Of a stretch of 9,233 nt of DNA, positions 1 to 6,782 are shown piece after piece. The notes under the pieces were generated by a model. It was not told the origin of the DNA, ran no database searches, and worked only from the letters and a program-made list of their open reading frames with translations. Position numbers and translations under genes: made by a program. Origin of the DNA: an uncultured Chloroflexota bacterium. Its GTDB lineage: Bacteria; Chloroflexota; Limnocylindria; Limnocylindrales; CSP1-4. The DNA is taken from NCBI GenBank assembly GCA_903924005.1, contig CAIXZV010000089.1:1-9233 (forward strand), given 5' to 3'. Within the stretch, counting starts at the first letter, position 1. The number at the start of each line of letters is the position of its first letter.

Positions 1-2026
1 GGTGGGCTGCGGCCATGTCGTTGAGGTACAGGCACCGCCACGACCGGTCCAGGACCATGCAGCCCTCGAGCATCCGATCGAGGGTCTCGCGAAAACGGGC
101 CTCTGCGACCCGTCGCTCCGTCACGTCGCGGACGACGCCCACAACGCCGATGACCCGGCCGGCCGTGTCGCGCAGGGGCGCCTTCGTCGCCATCGTCCAG
201 TGCATCTGACCGTCAGCGAGGGTGATCTCCTCGTCGACGGTCTCCGCCGTGCCGCCTGCCATGACCCGGAGGTCGTCTCGGCGGATGCCCGCCGCGTCAG
301 TCGCGTTGAACAACTCGGCGTCAGTCAGGCCAACCATCTCGGCTGTGGGTCTGCCGACGAAACTGGCGGCAACGCTGTTGGCCACGAGGTATCGGCCGTC
401 GGCGTCCTTTGCGAAGACGGCGTCGCTGGTGCTCTCAAACACCGCTTCCAGCAGGCGCTTGCTCTCGAGGACCAGCTCGCGGGCGGCTATTTCGGCCTCG
501 ATGTCGCGCCATGAGCTCACACGGCCGGTCACAACCCCGTCCGCACTGGTGATGGGGCGCGTTGACACGTCAACCCAGCGATATGCCGCGTCTCGCGTGC
601 GGATCCGGCCCTCAAGGCGGGTGACCTCGCCCGAGAGCGTTGGCGCCCGTGCGGCCACGACAGCGCGCCGGGAGTCGGGGTGCGACAGGTTGACGGCCGG
701 CGTCCCGATCAGCTCATCCGGGATCCAGCCCAGCACGTCGGTGACCGAAGGCGAGATCCAGTCGATGATGCCCTCGTTGCTGATGCTTGCCACGACGTCG
801 CCCGCGTTCTCCGCCAGCAGTCGGTAGCGCGCCTCGGACGCGGCCAGCGCTTCACGGGCCACCACCTCGCCGTCGATGTTGCGCCACGAGCTGACCCGCC
901 CCAGAACCGTGCCGTCCTCGGCCACGATTGGCCGTCCCGCCACCGCCACGTGCTTCCATGAGCCGTCGGCCGTGCGGAGGCGCAGCTCGAACCGGTGGCT
1001 CCGGCCACCAGCCATGTCGCCCTGAAGTGCAACCAGACGGCCGACATCATCCGGGTGGACAAACTCCACCACCTTGCGGCCTACGATCTGATCGGGCGCC
1101 CAGCCGACGTGCTCGGTGACCGACGTGGAGATCCACTCCACAACGCCTTCGGTTGAGATGCGGGCGACAACATCGGTGGCGTGTTCGGCCAACAGGCGAT
1201 AGCGGGCTTCGGACGCCTCCAGAGCACGGCGGGCGGTTGCCTCCGCCTCGATGAGTCGCCAGGAGCTGATGCGCCCCGTGATGGTGCCGTCCGCAGCACG
1301 GATGATCCGGGCGCGCACTGCGGCCCATGCCCACGTTCCGTCTGCGGCACGCACCCGAACCTCGTACTGGTCCAGCAGACCCGCTGCGCCGCCTTCGCGT
1401 GCCGCAAACACCGCCTTGTGGTCGTCCGGGTGCGCAAGATCCAGCGCCGGGCGACCCACCAGATCCCTCGGTTGCCAGCCAAGGGTGTCTGTGATGGACG
1501 GCGAGACCCAGTCCAGGATGCCGTCGGGCCCCATGCTCATGACGACGTCCGAGGCGTTTTCAGCGAGCAGTCGATACCGCGCCTCAGAGTCAGTGAGTGC
1601 TGTGCGGGTGGCAACCAGTTCCGACACATCGAGGACCGTGCCGCGGACGGCACATACGTCTCCGCACTCGTCTCGGACGGCCTCCACGCGGCCGACGACC
1701 CGACGCGTTGTCCCGTCCGCGCGGTTGATCCAGTACTCGATCTGCCCGGTCTCGCCGACGGTGGCGGCACGGTCAAGCAGGGGAGCCATCTGGGCAAACT
1801 CGGCGGGATCCATGAACGCTGCCTGTTCCGCGCGGGTGGGCGGCTGGGCATCGGGGGCCAGGCCGTAGATGCGGAGCAGTTCGGCAGACCAGCGCCGCGC
1901 GCCCGTTCGCAGATCGTGGTGCCAGCTGCCCACGTGCGCAAGGCGCTGAATCTCGGCCAGCTCCGCAGCCGGGTCAGGCGCGGTAGCAGCGGACGGTCGG
2001 ATCCCCTCGGCCGGCTGGCTGGACAT
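1..2026 (-). CDS. Multi-PAS sensor protein, N-terminal part (cut by left edge)
   Basis: Read on the minus strand from ATG at 2026, the frame stays open to the window edge (675 codons). An in-frame TGA three codons upstream leaves no other usual start. The protein opens with a PAS-3-like domain at about residues 25-135 (motifs RLAHVGSWHHDL and WSAELLRIYGL). Three closely related PAS units follow, each introduced by SEARYRLLAE at residues 147, 272 and 397. A fifth PAS begins near 522 (SKRLLEAVFESTSDAVF), and a sixth begins near 641 (MLEGCMVLD, LYLND) and runs off the edge. Helical linkers with a GR(I/V)SSWR signature join the central units. I see no signal peptide, no membrane segment and no LOV-type flavin cysteine motif. 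PAS chains like this are usually cytoplasmic signal inputs to a histidine kinase or a c-di-GMP enzyme. The output domain is outside the window, so the protein's type is unknown. It is transcribed divergently from the aldo/keto reductase. Confidence 0.92.
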   Translation of the reverse strand, partial: MSSQPAEGIRPSAATAPDPAAELAEIQRLAHVGSWHHDLRTGARRWSAELLRIYGLAPDAQPPTRAEQAAFMDPAEFAQMAPLLDRAATVGETGQIEYWINRADGTTRRVVGRVEAVRDECGDVCAVRGTVLDVSELVATRTALTDSEARYRLLAENASDVVMSMGPDGILDWVSPSITDTLGWQPRDLVGRPALDLAHPDDHKAVFAAREGGAAGLLDQYEVRVRAADGTWAWAAVRARIIRAADGTITGRISSWRLIEAEATARRALEASEARYRLLAEHATDVVARISTEGVVEWISTSVTEHVGWAPDQIVGRKVVEFVHPDDVGRLVALQGDMAGGRSHRFELRLRTADGSWKHVAVAGRPIVAEDGTVLGRVSSWRNIDGEVVAREALAASEARYRLLAENAGDVVASISNEGIIDWISPSVTDVLGWIPDELIGTPAVNLSHPDSRRAVVAARAPTLSGEVTRLEGRIRTRDAAYRWVDVSTRPITSADGVVTGRVSSWRDIEAEIAARELVLESKRLLEAVFESTSDAVFAKDADGRYLVANSVAASFVGRPTAEMVGLTDAELFNATDAAGIRRDDLRVMAGGTAETVDEEITLADGQMHWTMATKAPLRDTAGRVIGVVGVVRDVTERRVAEARFRETLDRMLEGCMVLDRSWRCLYLNDMAAAH

Positions 2027-2052
2027 GGACAGTCACAGGTGCGCCTGCGGTT

Positions 2053-2084
2053 CCTGCACATGGCGGCTGCAGGCACGCCGCCAT
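2053..2084. promoter_or_regulatory. Overlapping inverted repeats in the divergent intergenic region
   Basis: Two imperfectly nested dyads share this stretch. CCTGCA (2053-2058) pairs with TGCAGG (2068-2073), and ATGGCGG (2060-2066) pairs with CCGCCAT (2078-2084). They overlap and cannot both form as hairpins. They lie 27-58 bases upstream of the PAS-gene start and about 140 bases upstream of the aldo/keto reductase start. That is where a regulator of one or both divergent genes could bind. Dyads of 6-7 bp occur by chance in GC-rich DNA. I see no convincing -35/-10 pair in the 195-base gap, so the role is inferred. Confidence 0.3.
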
Positions 2085-2221
2085 CGGGTGGTTGTACCAG
2101 ACGGGGACCCGGCCGCCTAGTGCCGTTTCCGGTTGTGCGGCCTTCGGTGATCCGCCGCACCGCTGACAACAGGTTGGTTGGGGCGACGCGCTGGTCCCAT
2201 CGGGGTGACACTGTCCCAGTG

Positions 2222-3265
2222 ATGCCATACACCCCCGTCGCCAACCGCTACGACTCCATGGTCTACCGCCGCTGTGGGCGCTCCGGGCTGCAGCTGCCCG
2301 TGCTGTCGCTGGGTCTGTGGCACAACTTTGGCGACCCCACGCCCCCGGAGACACGCCGCAACCTGGTGACCCAGGCGTTTGACATGGGCATCACCCACTT
2401 CGATCTTGCCAACAACTACGGGCCGCCCTTTGGCAGCGCCGAGGTCAACTTCGGCACGATCCTGCGGGAGGACCTGGCGGCGCACCGCGACGAGCTGGTG
2501 ATCTCCAGCAAGGCCGGCTGGGAGATGTGGCCGGGGCCGTACGGGCAGGGCGGCGGCTCTCGCAAGTACATGCTCGCGAGCCTTGACCAGAGCCTGCGGC
2601 GCGTGGGCGTGGACTACTTCGACATCTTCTACTCGCACCGCTTTGACCTGGACACGCCGCTCGAGGAGACCGTTGGCGCGCTCGTCACGGCCGTACGCGC
2701 GGGAAAGGCGCTGTATGTGGGCCTCTCGTCGTACTCCGCAGGGAAGACCCGAGAGGTGGCCGCGCTCCTGCGCGCGGAGGGCGTGCCGCTGCTGATCCAC
2801 CAGCCCTCGTACAACCTGCTCAACCGCTGGCCCGAGGGTGGACTGCTGGACGCGCTGGACGCGGAAGGCGCGGGGATGATCGCGTACACCGCGCTTGCCC
2901 AGGGGCTCCTCACGGACAAGTACCGCGACGGCATCCCGGCCGACGCCCGGCCGCATCGCCCCGGCGGGGACTCGTTCCCCAAGCGTTCCGCCACGCCCGA
3001 GAACCTCGCCCGCGTTCGCGCCCTTTCTGACATCGCCCACGGCCGCGGCCAAACGCTGGCGCAGATGGCCTACGCCTGGGTGCTGCGCGACCCGCGCGTC
3101 ACCAGCACGCTGATTGGCGCAAGCTCCGTGGCGCAGCTGCAGGAGAACGTGGCGACGCTTGCAAACCTTGCGTTCAGCACAGACGAGCTGGCTGCGATTG
3201 ACAAGTACGCGGTTGAGGGCGGGGTCAACCTGTGGGCGCGCCCCGGCACAGACCAGCGCCCGTAG
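2222..3265 (+). CDS. yghZ: Aldo/keto reductase, YghZ / L-glyceraldehyde-3-phosphate reductase type
   Basis: This 347-residue protein is an NADPH-dependent aldo/keto reductase with a TIM-barrel fold, predicted cytoplasmic. The N-terminus (EYRRCGRSG-like VYRRCGRSG, then LSLGLWHNFGD) and the segment THFDLANNYGPP match what I remember of E. coli YghZ, the reductase acting on L-glyceraldehyde 3-phosphate and methylglyoxal. The four catalytic residues are in place: Asp61, Tyr66 (NNYG), Lys97 (SSKAG) and His139 (YSHR). The cofactor-binding C-terminal region is present (LAQGLLTDKY near 225, TSTLIGASS near 295). Length is normal for the family. The frame is open far upstream, but that part only mirrors the opposite-strand PAS gene. 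ATG 2222 begins with the family-typical PYTPVANRY, so I chose it. No strong Shine-Dalgarno sequence is visible. Physiological substrate is not provable here; detoxification of reactive aldehydes is the family-based guess. Confidence 0.93.
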   Translation: MPYTPVANRYDSMVYRRCGRSGLQLPVLSLGLWHNFGDPTPPETRRNLVTQAFDMGITHFDLANNYGPPFGSAEVNFGTILREDLAAHRDELVISSKAGWEMWPGPYGQGGGSRKYMLASLDQSLRRVGVDYFDIFYSHRFDLDTPLEETVGALVTAVRAGKALYVGLSSYSAGKTREVAALLRAEGVPLLIHQPSYNLLNRWPEGGLLDALDAEGAGMIAYTALAQGLLTDKYRDGIPADARPHRPGGDSFPKRSATPENLARVRALSDIAHGRGQTLAQMAYAWVLRDPRVTSTLIGASSVAQLQENVATLANLAFSTDELAAIDKYAVEGGVNLWARPGTDQRP

Positions 3266-3282
3266 CCCAGCGGTGCGCGTCC

Positions 3283-3288
3283 TACAAT
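3283..3288 (+). promoter_or_regulatory. Candidate -10 box (TACAAT) for the 108-aa gene
   Basis: TACAAT differs from the sigma-70 -10 consensus at one position and stands out in GC-rich DNA. It lies 42 bases before the ATG at 3331, which would give a leader of about 35 bases, followed by an AGAGG ribosome site at 3320-3324. No good -35 element is found 17 bases upstream, where the aldo/keto reductase stop codon sits. The box is centred in a 6-bp dyad, CAGCGG (3268-3273) and CCGCTG (3299-3304), which could be an operator or chance. Confidence 0.4.
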
Positions 3289-3330
3289 CTGTGGGCGTCC
3301 GCTGCTTGACACCACATCCAGAGGCTTCGA

Positions 3331-3657
3331 ATGACTGACGATCCCGAGCTGGCACGCTCGCTCCAGGACGGCCGCGACCACTATCCGGTGGCGTTTCTGC
3401 AGAACCTGATTGACAACGGCGAGGGTTGGCAGTCCGAGAGCGATCTCGGCCGCGCGGTTGTCAGGGCGCTTGAGGACGGCACCTGCGTGCTTGGCCCGGT
3501 TGCGCACCACGACTACCACGGCCGCGTGGTCCCGGCCCGCACGGACGTGGCGGCGGGAGCGAAAGGCAGCGTGGCCTACGCAAACAACCTCCGCCTGGCC
3601 CGTGGCGCTGCGCTGCTGGTGGAGCTTGCGGACGGGACCGTCACCGAGGCCAAATAG
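3331..3657 (+). CDS. Small uncharacterised protein, 108 aa
   Basis: I do not recognise this protein. It is soluble, with no signal peptide or membrane span. It is acidic in the first half (start MTDDPELARSLQDGRDHY) and hydrophobic near the end (ARGAALLVELADGTV). A short HHDYHGR segment sits near residues 59-65. The last third, with alternating hydrophobic residues and Gly turns, suggests a small beta-containing domain. Evidence that it is real: an AGAGG ribosome site at the right spacing, a -10-like box upstream, codon use matching its neighbours (G/C at third positions), and a strong hairpin right after the TAG. The gene stands alone, 65 bases after the reductase and about 300 bases before the ABC operon. 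No function can be assigned from sequence. Confidence 0.75.
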   Translation: MTDDPELARSLQDGRDHYPVAFLQNLIDNGEGWQSESDLGRAVVRALEDGTCVLGPVAHHDYHGRVVPARTDVAAGAKGSVAYANNLRLARGAALLVELADGTVTEAK

Positions 3658-3660
3658 CCT

Positions 3661-3682
3661 CGGGCGCCCGCCGATGCGCCCG
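3661..3682 (+). terminator. GC-rich hairpin after the 108-aa gene
   Basis: CGGGCGC (3661-3667) pairs perfectly with GCGCCCG (3676-3682) across an 8-base loop, starting three bases after the TAG stop. No T-run follows (TGACGC). It may be an imperfect or T-less terminator, or an mRNA 3'-end stabiliser. A smaller GAGGC/GCCTC hairpin overlaps the stop codon itself. Confidence 0.45.
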
Positions 3683-3684
3683 TG

Positions 3685-3752
3685 ACGCAGGTTCGGCCCC
3701 GGCGCGCAGCGATCAGCAGCCGAAGTCGACGTTCGGGTATCGAACCCTGCGT
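3685..3752. repeat. Long interrupted dyad with alternative inner hairpins
   Basis: ACGCAGGTTCG (3685-3695) is complementary to CGAACCCTGCGT (3741-3752) with one bulged base. Two shorter pairings compete with it: TTCGG (3692-3696) with CCGAA (3720-3724), and GTTCG (3731-3735) with CGAAC (3741-3745). The element lies between the 108-aa gene and the ABC operon, so it could be a 3' structure of the former or an upstream site of the latter. It could also be chance in GC-rich DNA. Confidence 0.35.
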
Positions 3753-3786
3753 TGGGTCTGCGGATCTGATGCAGGCGTGACTCATG

Positions 3787-3834
3787 CCGCGCGGGTGCCC
3801 GGCCGCGCGGGTGCCCGGCCGCACGCCCACCCGG
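3787..3834. repeat. 16-bp direct tandem repeat, two exact copies and a degenerate third
   Basis: CCGCGCGGGTGCCCGG occurs at 3787-3802 and again exactly at 3803-3818. A diverged copy, CCGCACGCCCACCCGG, follows at 3819-3834. The stretch lies in the 298-base gene-free interval before the ABC operon and does not look coding in any frame. It is most simply a replication-slippage repeat. Confidence 0.8.
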
Positions 3835-3893
3835 CCACAGCAACCGCTACCGCGTCGCAACGGTGCGGATGCCGCAATAGGGCGAAGCGACAG

Positions 3894-3913
3894 CAGGGTC
3901 GTCGAGTACCCTG
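3894..3913 (+). promoter_or_regulatory. Candidate operator/promoter of the ABC transporter operon
   Basis: CAGGGT (3894-3899) and ACCCTG (3908-3913) form a perfect 6-8-6 inverted repeat. It overlaps a weak -10-like hexamer, TACCCT (3907-3912), 43 bases before the ATG of the binding-protein gene. A ribosome-site-like GGAG follows at 3941-3944. The position fits a repressor site over a promoter. The -35 region is not recognisable and the assignment is inference. Confidence 0.35.
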
Positions 3914-3955
3914 TGCGGGCTCAATCCCCAAAACAGACCCGGAGACCACCCGACA

Positions 3956-5065
3956 ATGGCATCTGATCGGGCGCTCGCCGCGCCTTCGTCCCGCATCCGG
4001 CGGTTGGCCGGCCTGACCGCCGTCCTGGCCATCGTTCTGGCCGCCTGCTGCTCCAGCGCAACCCCCGCGCCTACCGCTGCTCCCACGGCCGCCCCAACCG
4101 CCGCAGCCACCGCGGTTGCATCGTCGGGTCCCACGGCTGCTCCCACGAGCGCCATCCCCGCGCCTGAGGCCGGCACGTTCCGCATGGGCACAGAGCCCTG
4201 GCTTGGCTATGGCCCGTGGTGGGTTGCCGCCGCCAAGGACACGTTTGGCGCGAACGGCGTGACCGCCAAGGTCACCAGCTTCGACACCGACGACCAGATC
4301 AACGCCGCGCTCCTGTCCGGCCAGATCGACGGCTCCAATATCGCCACCCACACGGCGCTGCGCCTGATCTCGTCCGGCACGCCCATCACGATCGTCCTGC
4401 TGCTTGACCAGTCGAATGCGGCCGACGCCATCGTGGCCGGCCCGTCAATCAACTCGATTGCGGACCTCAAGGGCAAGAAGGTTGCCTACGAGGAGGGGAC
4501 CACCTCGGACATCCTGCTGCGCTACGCCCTCGCTCAGAACGGCATGACCATCAACGACATCATCAAGGTCCCCACGCCCGCAGCCCAGGCCGGGATTGCG
4601 GTGATCGCCGGCAAGGTTGACGCGGCCGTCACGTATGAGCCGTACCTCACCACCGCGCTGACGCAGGACGCCAAGTTCAAGCTGATCTACAAGGCCGAGC
4701 AGAAGCCAGGCCTCATCGGCGACGTGTTCGTCGTCCGCAACGAATACCTCGCCAGCCACCCCGGCCAGATCTTTGGCCTGCTCAAGGCCTGGGGCGGCGC
4801 CATGGACTACTACAAGAGCAACACCGCGGACGCACAGGGGATCATCGAGAAGGCCGTCGGGGCCAACCCGGGCGATCTCAAGACCGCGTTTGACGGCGTC
4901 CAGCTCTACACGCTTGCCGAGGCGAAGGCCCTGATGACGGGTGGCGGCTACGGCGCCACGCTCACCGAGGTCAAGAAGATCGCCACGGACGCGGGGATCA
5001 TCACGAGCCCTGTGGACGAGACCAAGGTCATGGACACCTCGTACATCGCGACGCTCGTCCCCTGA
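3956..5065 (+). CDS. ABC transporter substrate-binding lipoprotein, NitT/TauT (NMT1/SsuA-like) family
   Basis: This is the extracytoplasmic ligand-capture subunit of the importer encoded with the next two genes. The 369-residue precursor has a basic N-terminus (SSRIRRLAG), a hydrophobic core at about 18-30 and a lipobox LAAC with lipidated Cys31. An Ala/Pro/Thr-rich tether follows at about 35-70 (APTAAPTAAPT). The mature domain begins near 74. Family marks are PWLGYGPWWVA at 81-91, the INSIADLKGKKVAYEEGTT segment near 165-183, and the hinge/second-lobe motif GKVDAAVTYEPY at 219-230. This family binds small compounds such as aliphatic sulfonates, taurine, nitrate, riboflavin or pyrimidine precursors. 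The ligand cannot be read from sequence. ATG 3956 gives a proper lipoprotein signal and has GGAG eleven bases upstream. The tether type resembles Chloroflexota lipoproteins (inference). Confidence 0.93.
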   Translation: MASDRALAAPSSRIRRLAGLTAVLAIVLAACCSSATPAPTAAPTAAPTAAATAVASSGPTAAPTSAIPAPEAGTFRMGTEPWLGYGPWWVAAAKDTFGANGVTAKVTSFDTDDQINAALLSGQIDGSNIATHTALRLISSGTPITIVLLLDQSNAADAIVAGPSINSIADLKGKKVAYEEGTTSDILLRYALAQNGMTINDIIKVPTPAAQAGIAVIAGKVDAAVTYEPYLTTALTQDAKFKLIYKAEQKPGLIGDVFVVRNEYLASHPGQIFGLLKAWGGAMDYYKSNTADAQGIIEKAVGANPGDLKTAFDGVQLYTLAEAKALMTGGGYGATLTEVKKIATDAGIITSPVDETKVMDTSYIATLVP

Positions 5066-5112
5066 CGACGGTCTGCGGACGCGTCTGACCCACGTCGGCT
5101 GACCATCCTGCC

Positions 5113-5958
5113 GTGAGCGCACCTGCGCCGACGGGCCTCTCCACCGGAGGGGCCCGTCACGCTGCGCGTCCTCGACGTGCGCGCGCCACCATCGGCGGAC
5201 CCATCGCCCTGCGCACCTACGTGCTTGTGGCGGCGATGGGGTTTGTCCTATTTCTGCTCTTCTGGATCACGGCCAGGCAGTTGGACCTCGCGCCAAAACT
5301 GCTGTTGCCGGGTCCCGTCGAAGTGCTTGGGAGGCTGGCCAAGCTGGCTGGCGACGGCACGCTGACCTCCGACATGGCGGCCTCGGTCTGGCGGATCACC
5401 GTGGGCTTTCTGGCGGCCACGGTGATTGCCATCCCCATCGGCGTGCTGATTGGGACCTACCGCATTGCCGAAGCGTTTATCGAGCCGTTTGTGGACTTTG
5501 TCCGGTACATGCCGGTGGTCTCGTTTGTGCCGCTCACGATGGTCTGGATGGGCATCGACGATACGCAGAAGTTCGCCATCGTCTTTATCGGGACCTTCTT
5601 CCAGGAGGTCCTGCTGGTGATGGACAACACCAAGCGCGTGCCGATGGAGCTGGTCAACATCGGCCGGACCCTGGGCATGCGCGACGCCGCGGTGCTGGTC
5701 CGCATTGTCCTGCCGTCCGCGGCGCCCCTGATCTGGGACACCCTGCGGATCTCGCTTGGGTGGGCCTGGACGTGGGTGGTGGTTGCAGAGCTTGTGGCCG
5801 CGACATCCGGTCTGGGCTACCGAACCAACGTGGCAATCCGGTTTGGCCAGATGGACACGATCATCGGCTACCTCATTGTGCTGGGTGTCCTGGGGCTTGT
5901 GACAGACCAGGTCATGAAGGCCGTGGGGCGCTTCCTCTTCCGATGGGCCGAGCGGTGA
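5113..5958 (+). CDS. ABC transporter permease, SsuC/TauC family
   Basis: This 281-residue inner-membrane subunit forms the translocation path, probably as a homodimer. Predicted membrane helices lie near 36-53, 94-114, 124-146, 154-171, 216-232 and 249-268. The EAA-type loop that docks on the ATPase is at about 179-205 (ELVNIGRTLGMR, then RIVLPSAAP). Start choice: the frame has GTG at 5113 and no further ATG, GTG or TTG until GTG 5221 and ATG 5236. Starting there would lose the basic, positive-inside N-terminus (RPRRARA at about 19-25) and part of helix 1, so GTG 5113 is preferred. No Shine-Dalgarno is visible, and codons 6-16 are embedded in a strong hairpin. The gene lies 47 bases after the binding protein and overlaps the ATPase gene, so the three form one operon. 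Confidence 0.92.
   Translation: MSAPAPTGLSTGGARHAARPRRARATIGGPIALRTYVLVAAMGFVLFLLFWITARQLDLAPKLLLPGPVEVLGRLAKLAGDGTLTSDMAASVWRITVGFLAATVIAIPIGVLIGTYRIAEAFIEPFVDFVRYMPVVSFVPLTMVWMGIDDTQKFAIVFIGTFFQEVLLVMDNTKRVPMELVNIGRTLGMRDAAVLVRIVLPSAAPLIWDTLRISLGWAWTWVVVAELVAATSGLGYRTNVAIRFGQMDTIIGYLIVLGVLGLVTDQVMKAVGRFLFRWAER
5130..5158 (+). promoter_or_regulatory. 13-bp-stem hairpin at the 5' end of the permease gene
   Basis: GACGGGCCTCTCC (5130-5142) pairs with GGAGGGGCCCGTC (5146-5158) over an ACC triloop. All 13 positions pair, including one G-T wobble. This is the strongest inverted repeat in the window. It resembles a terminator stem without a T-run, yet it lies inside the first codons of the permease. 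It may attenuate transcription, mark an mRNA cleavage or stability border after the binding-protein message, or restrain permease translation. Each would favour more binding protein than permease, as is common in ABC operons. Confidence 0.6.
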
Positions 5959-6782
5959 GCGGGTTCGCCGCGCCCCGCGTCGTGCCGCGTCTTGAGATCC
6001 GCGGGATTGAGAAGGTGTTCGAGGGCGCCAAGCCCGTGCATGCGCTTGGCCCCATCGACCTCTCGCTTGCCGAGAACGAGTTTGTGTCCATCGTGGGCAC
6101 GTCGGGCTGCGGCAAGTCCACGCTGCTCATGGTGGCAGCCGGGCTGACCGAGCCCACCGACGGCGAGATCCTCGTGGACGGCGTGCCGATCAGCGGCGCC
6201 GGCCGGGACCGCGGCGTGGTGTTCCAGACGTACACGCTCTTCCCATGGATGACCGCGCGCGACAACGTGGAGTTCGCGCTGCGCGGAGAGAAGCTGGCGG
6301 CGGCCGAGCGGCGACGCGTGGCGCTGGAGCATCTGGAGCTTGTGGGTCTGGCCAAGTACGCCGACGCCTACCCGCGCCAGCTCTCGGGCGGCATGAAGCA
6401 GCGCGTCGCCATTGCGCGGGCGCTCTGCTATCGGCCGCGGATCCTGCTGATGGACGAGCCGTTTGGCGCGCTTGACGCCCAGACCCGTCTGCTGATGCAG
6501 GAGCTCCTCACGCGGATCTGGGAGGCACACAAGCTCACGGTCCTCTTCATCACCCACGATGTGGACGAGGCGGTCTACATCAGCGACCGCGTCATCGTGA
6601 TGACCAACCAGCCGGGTCAGGTCAAGGAAGAGGTGGCCATCACGCTGCCTCGCCCCCGGACCATCGAGATCCAAGAGACGCCGGAGTTCATGGCGCTTCG
6701 CCACCGAATCCTCACGTCCATCCGCGAGGAGTCGCTGGCCCGCGAGCCCGGATTTGTTGCTGACACCGGCGCCGGCGCCTGA
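5943..6782 (+). CDS. ABC transporter ATP-binding protein, SsuB/TauB family
   Basis: This is the cytoplasmic ATPase that powers the importer. With ATG 5943 it has 279 residues. All nucleotide-site motifs are intact: Walker A GTSGCGKST at 52-60, Q-loop Gln95 (VVFQTYTLFPW), ABC signature LSGGMKQR at 147-154, Walker B ILLMDEP at 167-173, D-loop GALD at 175-178 and H-loop His205 (FITHD). The phrase MDEPFGALDAQTR is typical of the nitrate/sulfonate/taurine subgroup. Start: ATG 5943 overlaps the permease by 16 bases. GTG 5955, four codons later, forms the common GTGA stop-start overlap and is an equal candidate. Both indicate translational coupling to the permease. The C-terminal tail after about 235 is the usual short extension with no extra domain. 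Confidence 0.95.
   Translation: MGRAVSGFAAPRVVPRLEIRGIEKVFEGAKPVHALGPIDLSLAENEFVSIVGTSGCGKSTLLMVAAGLTEPTDGEILVDGVPISGAGRDRGVVFQTYTLFPWMTARDNVEFALRGEKLAAAERRRVALEHLELVGLAKYADAYPRQLSGGMKQRVAIARALCYRPRILLMDEPFGALDAQTRLLMQELLTRIWEAHKLTVLFITHDVDEAVYISDRVIVMTNQPGQVKEEVAITLPRPRTIEIQETPEFMALRHRILTSIREESLAREPGFVADTGAGA

Noticed and set aside
1181..2221. Upstream open extension of the aldo/keto reductase frame
   Set aside because: It is antisense to the PAS gene, whose minus-strand translation is rich in recognisable PAS motifs. The reductase family start is at 2222.
3306..3311. TTGACA as a -35 box for the 108-aa gene
   Set aside because: The matching -10 would fall at about 3329-3334, on the start codon itself, and nothing TATAAT-like is there.
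3721..3790. tRNA-like T-arm (GGGTTCGATACCC) on the minus strand
   Set aside because: Only three T-stem pairs form. No D arm, no proper acceptor stem and no U33-type anticodon loop is found in the flanking bases.
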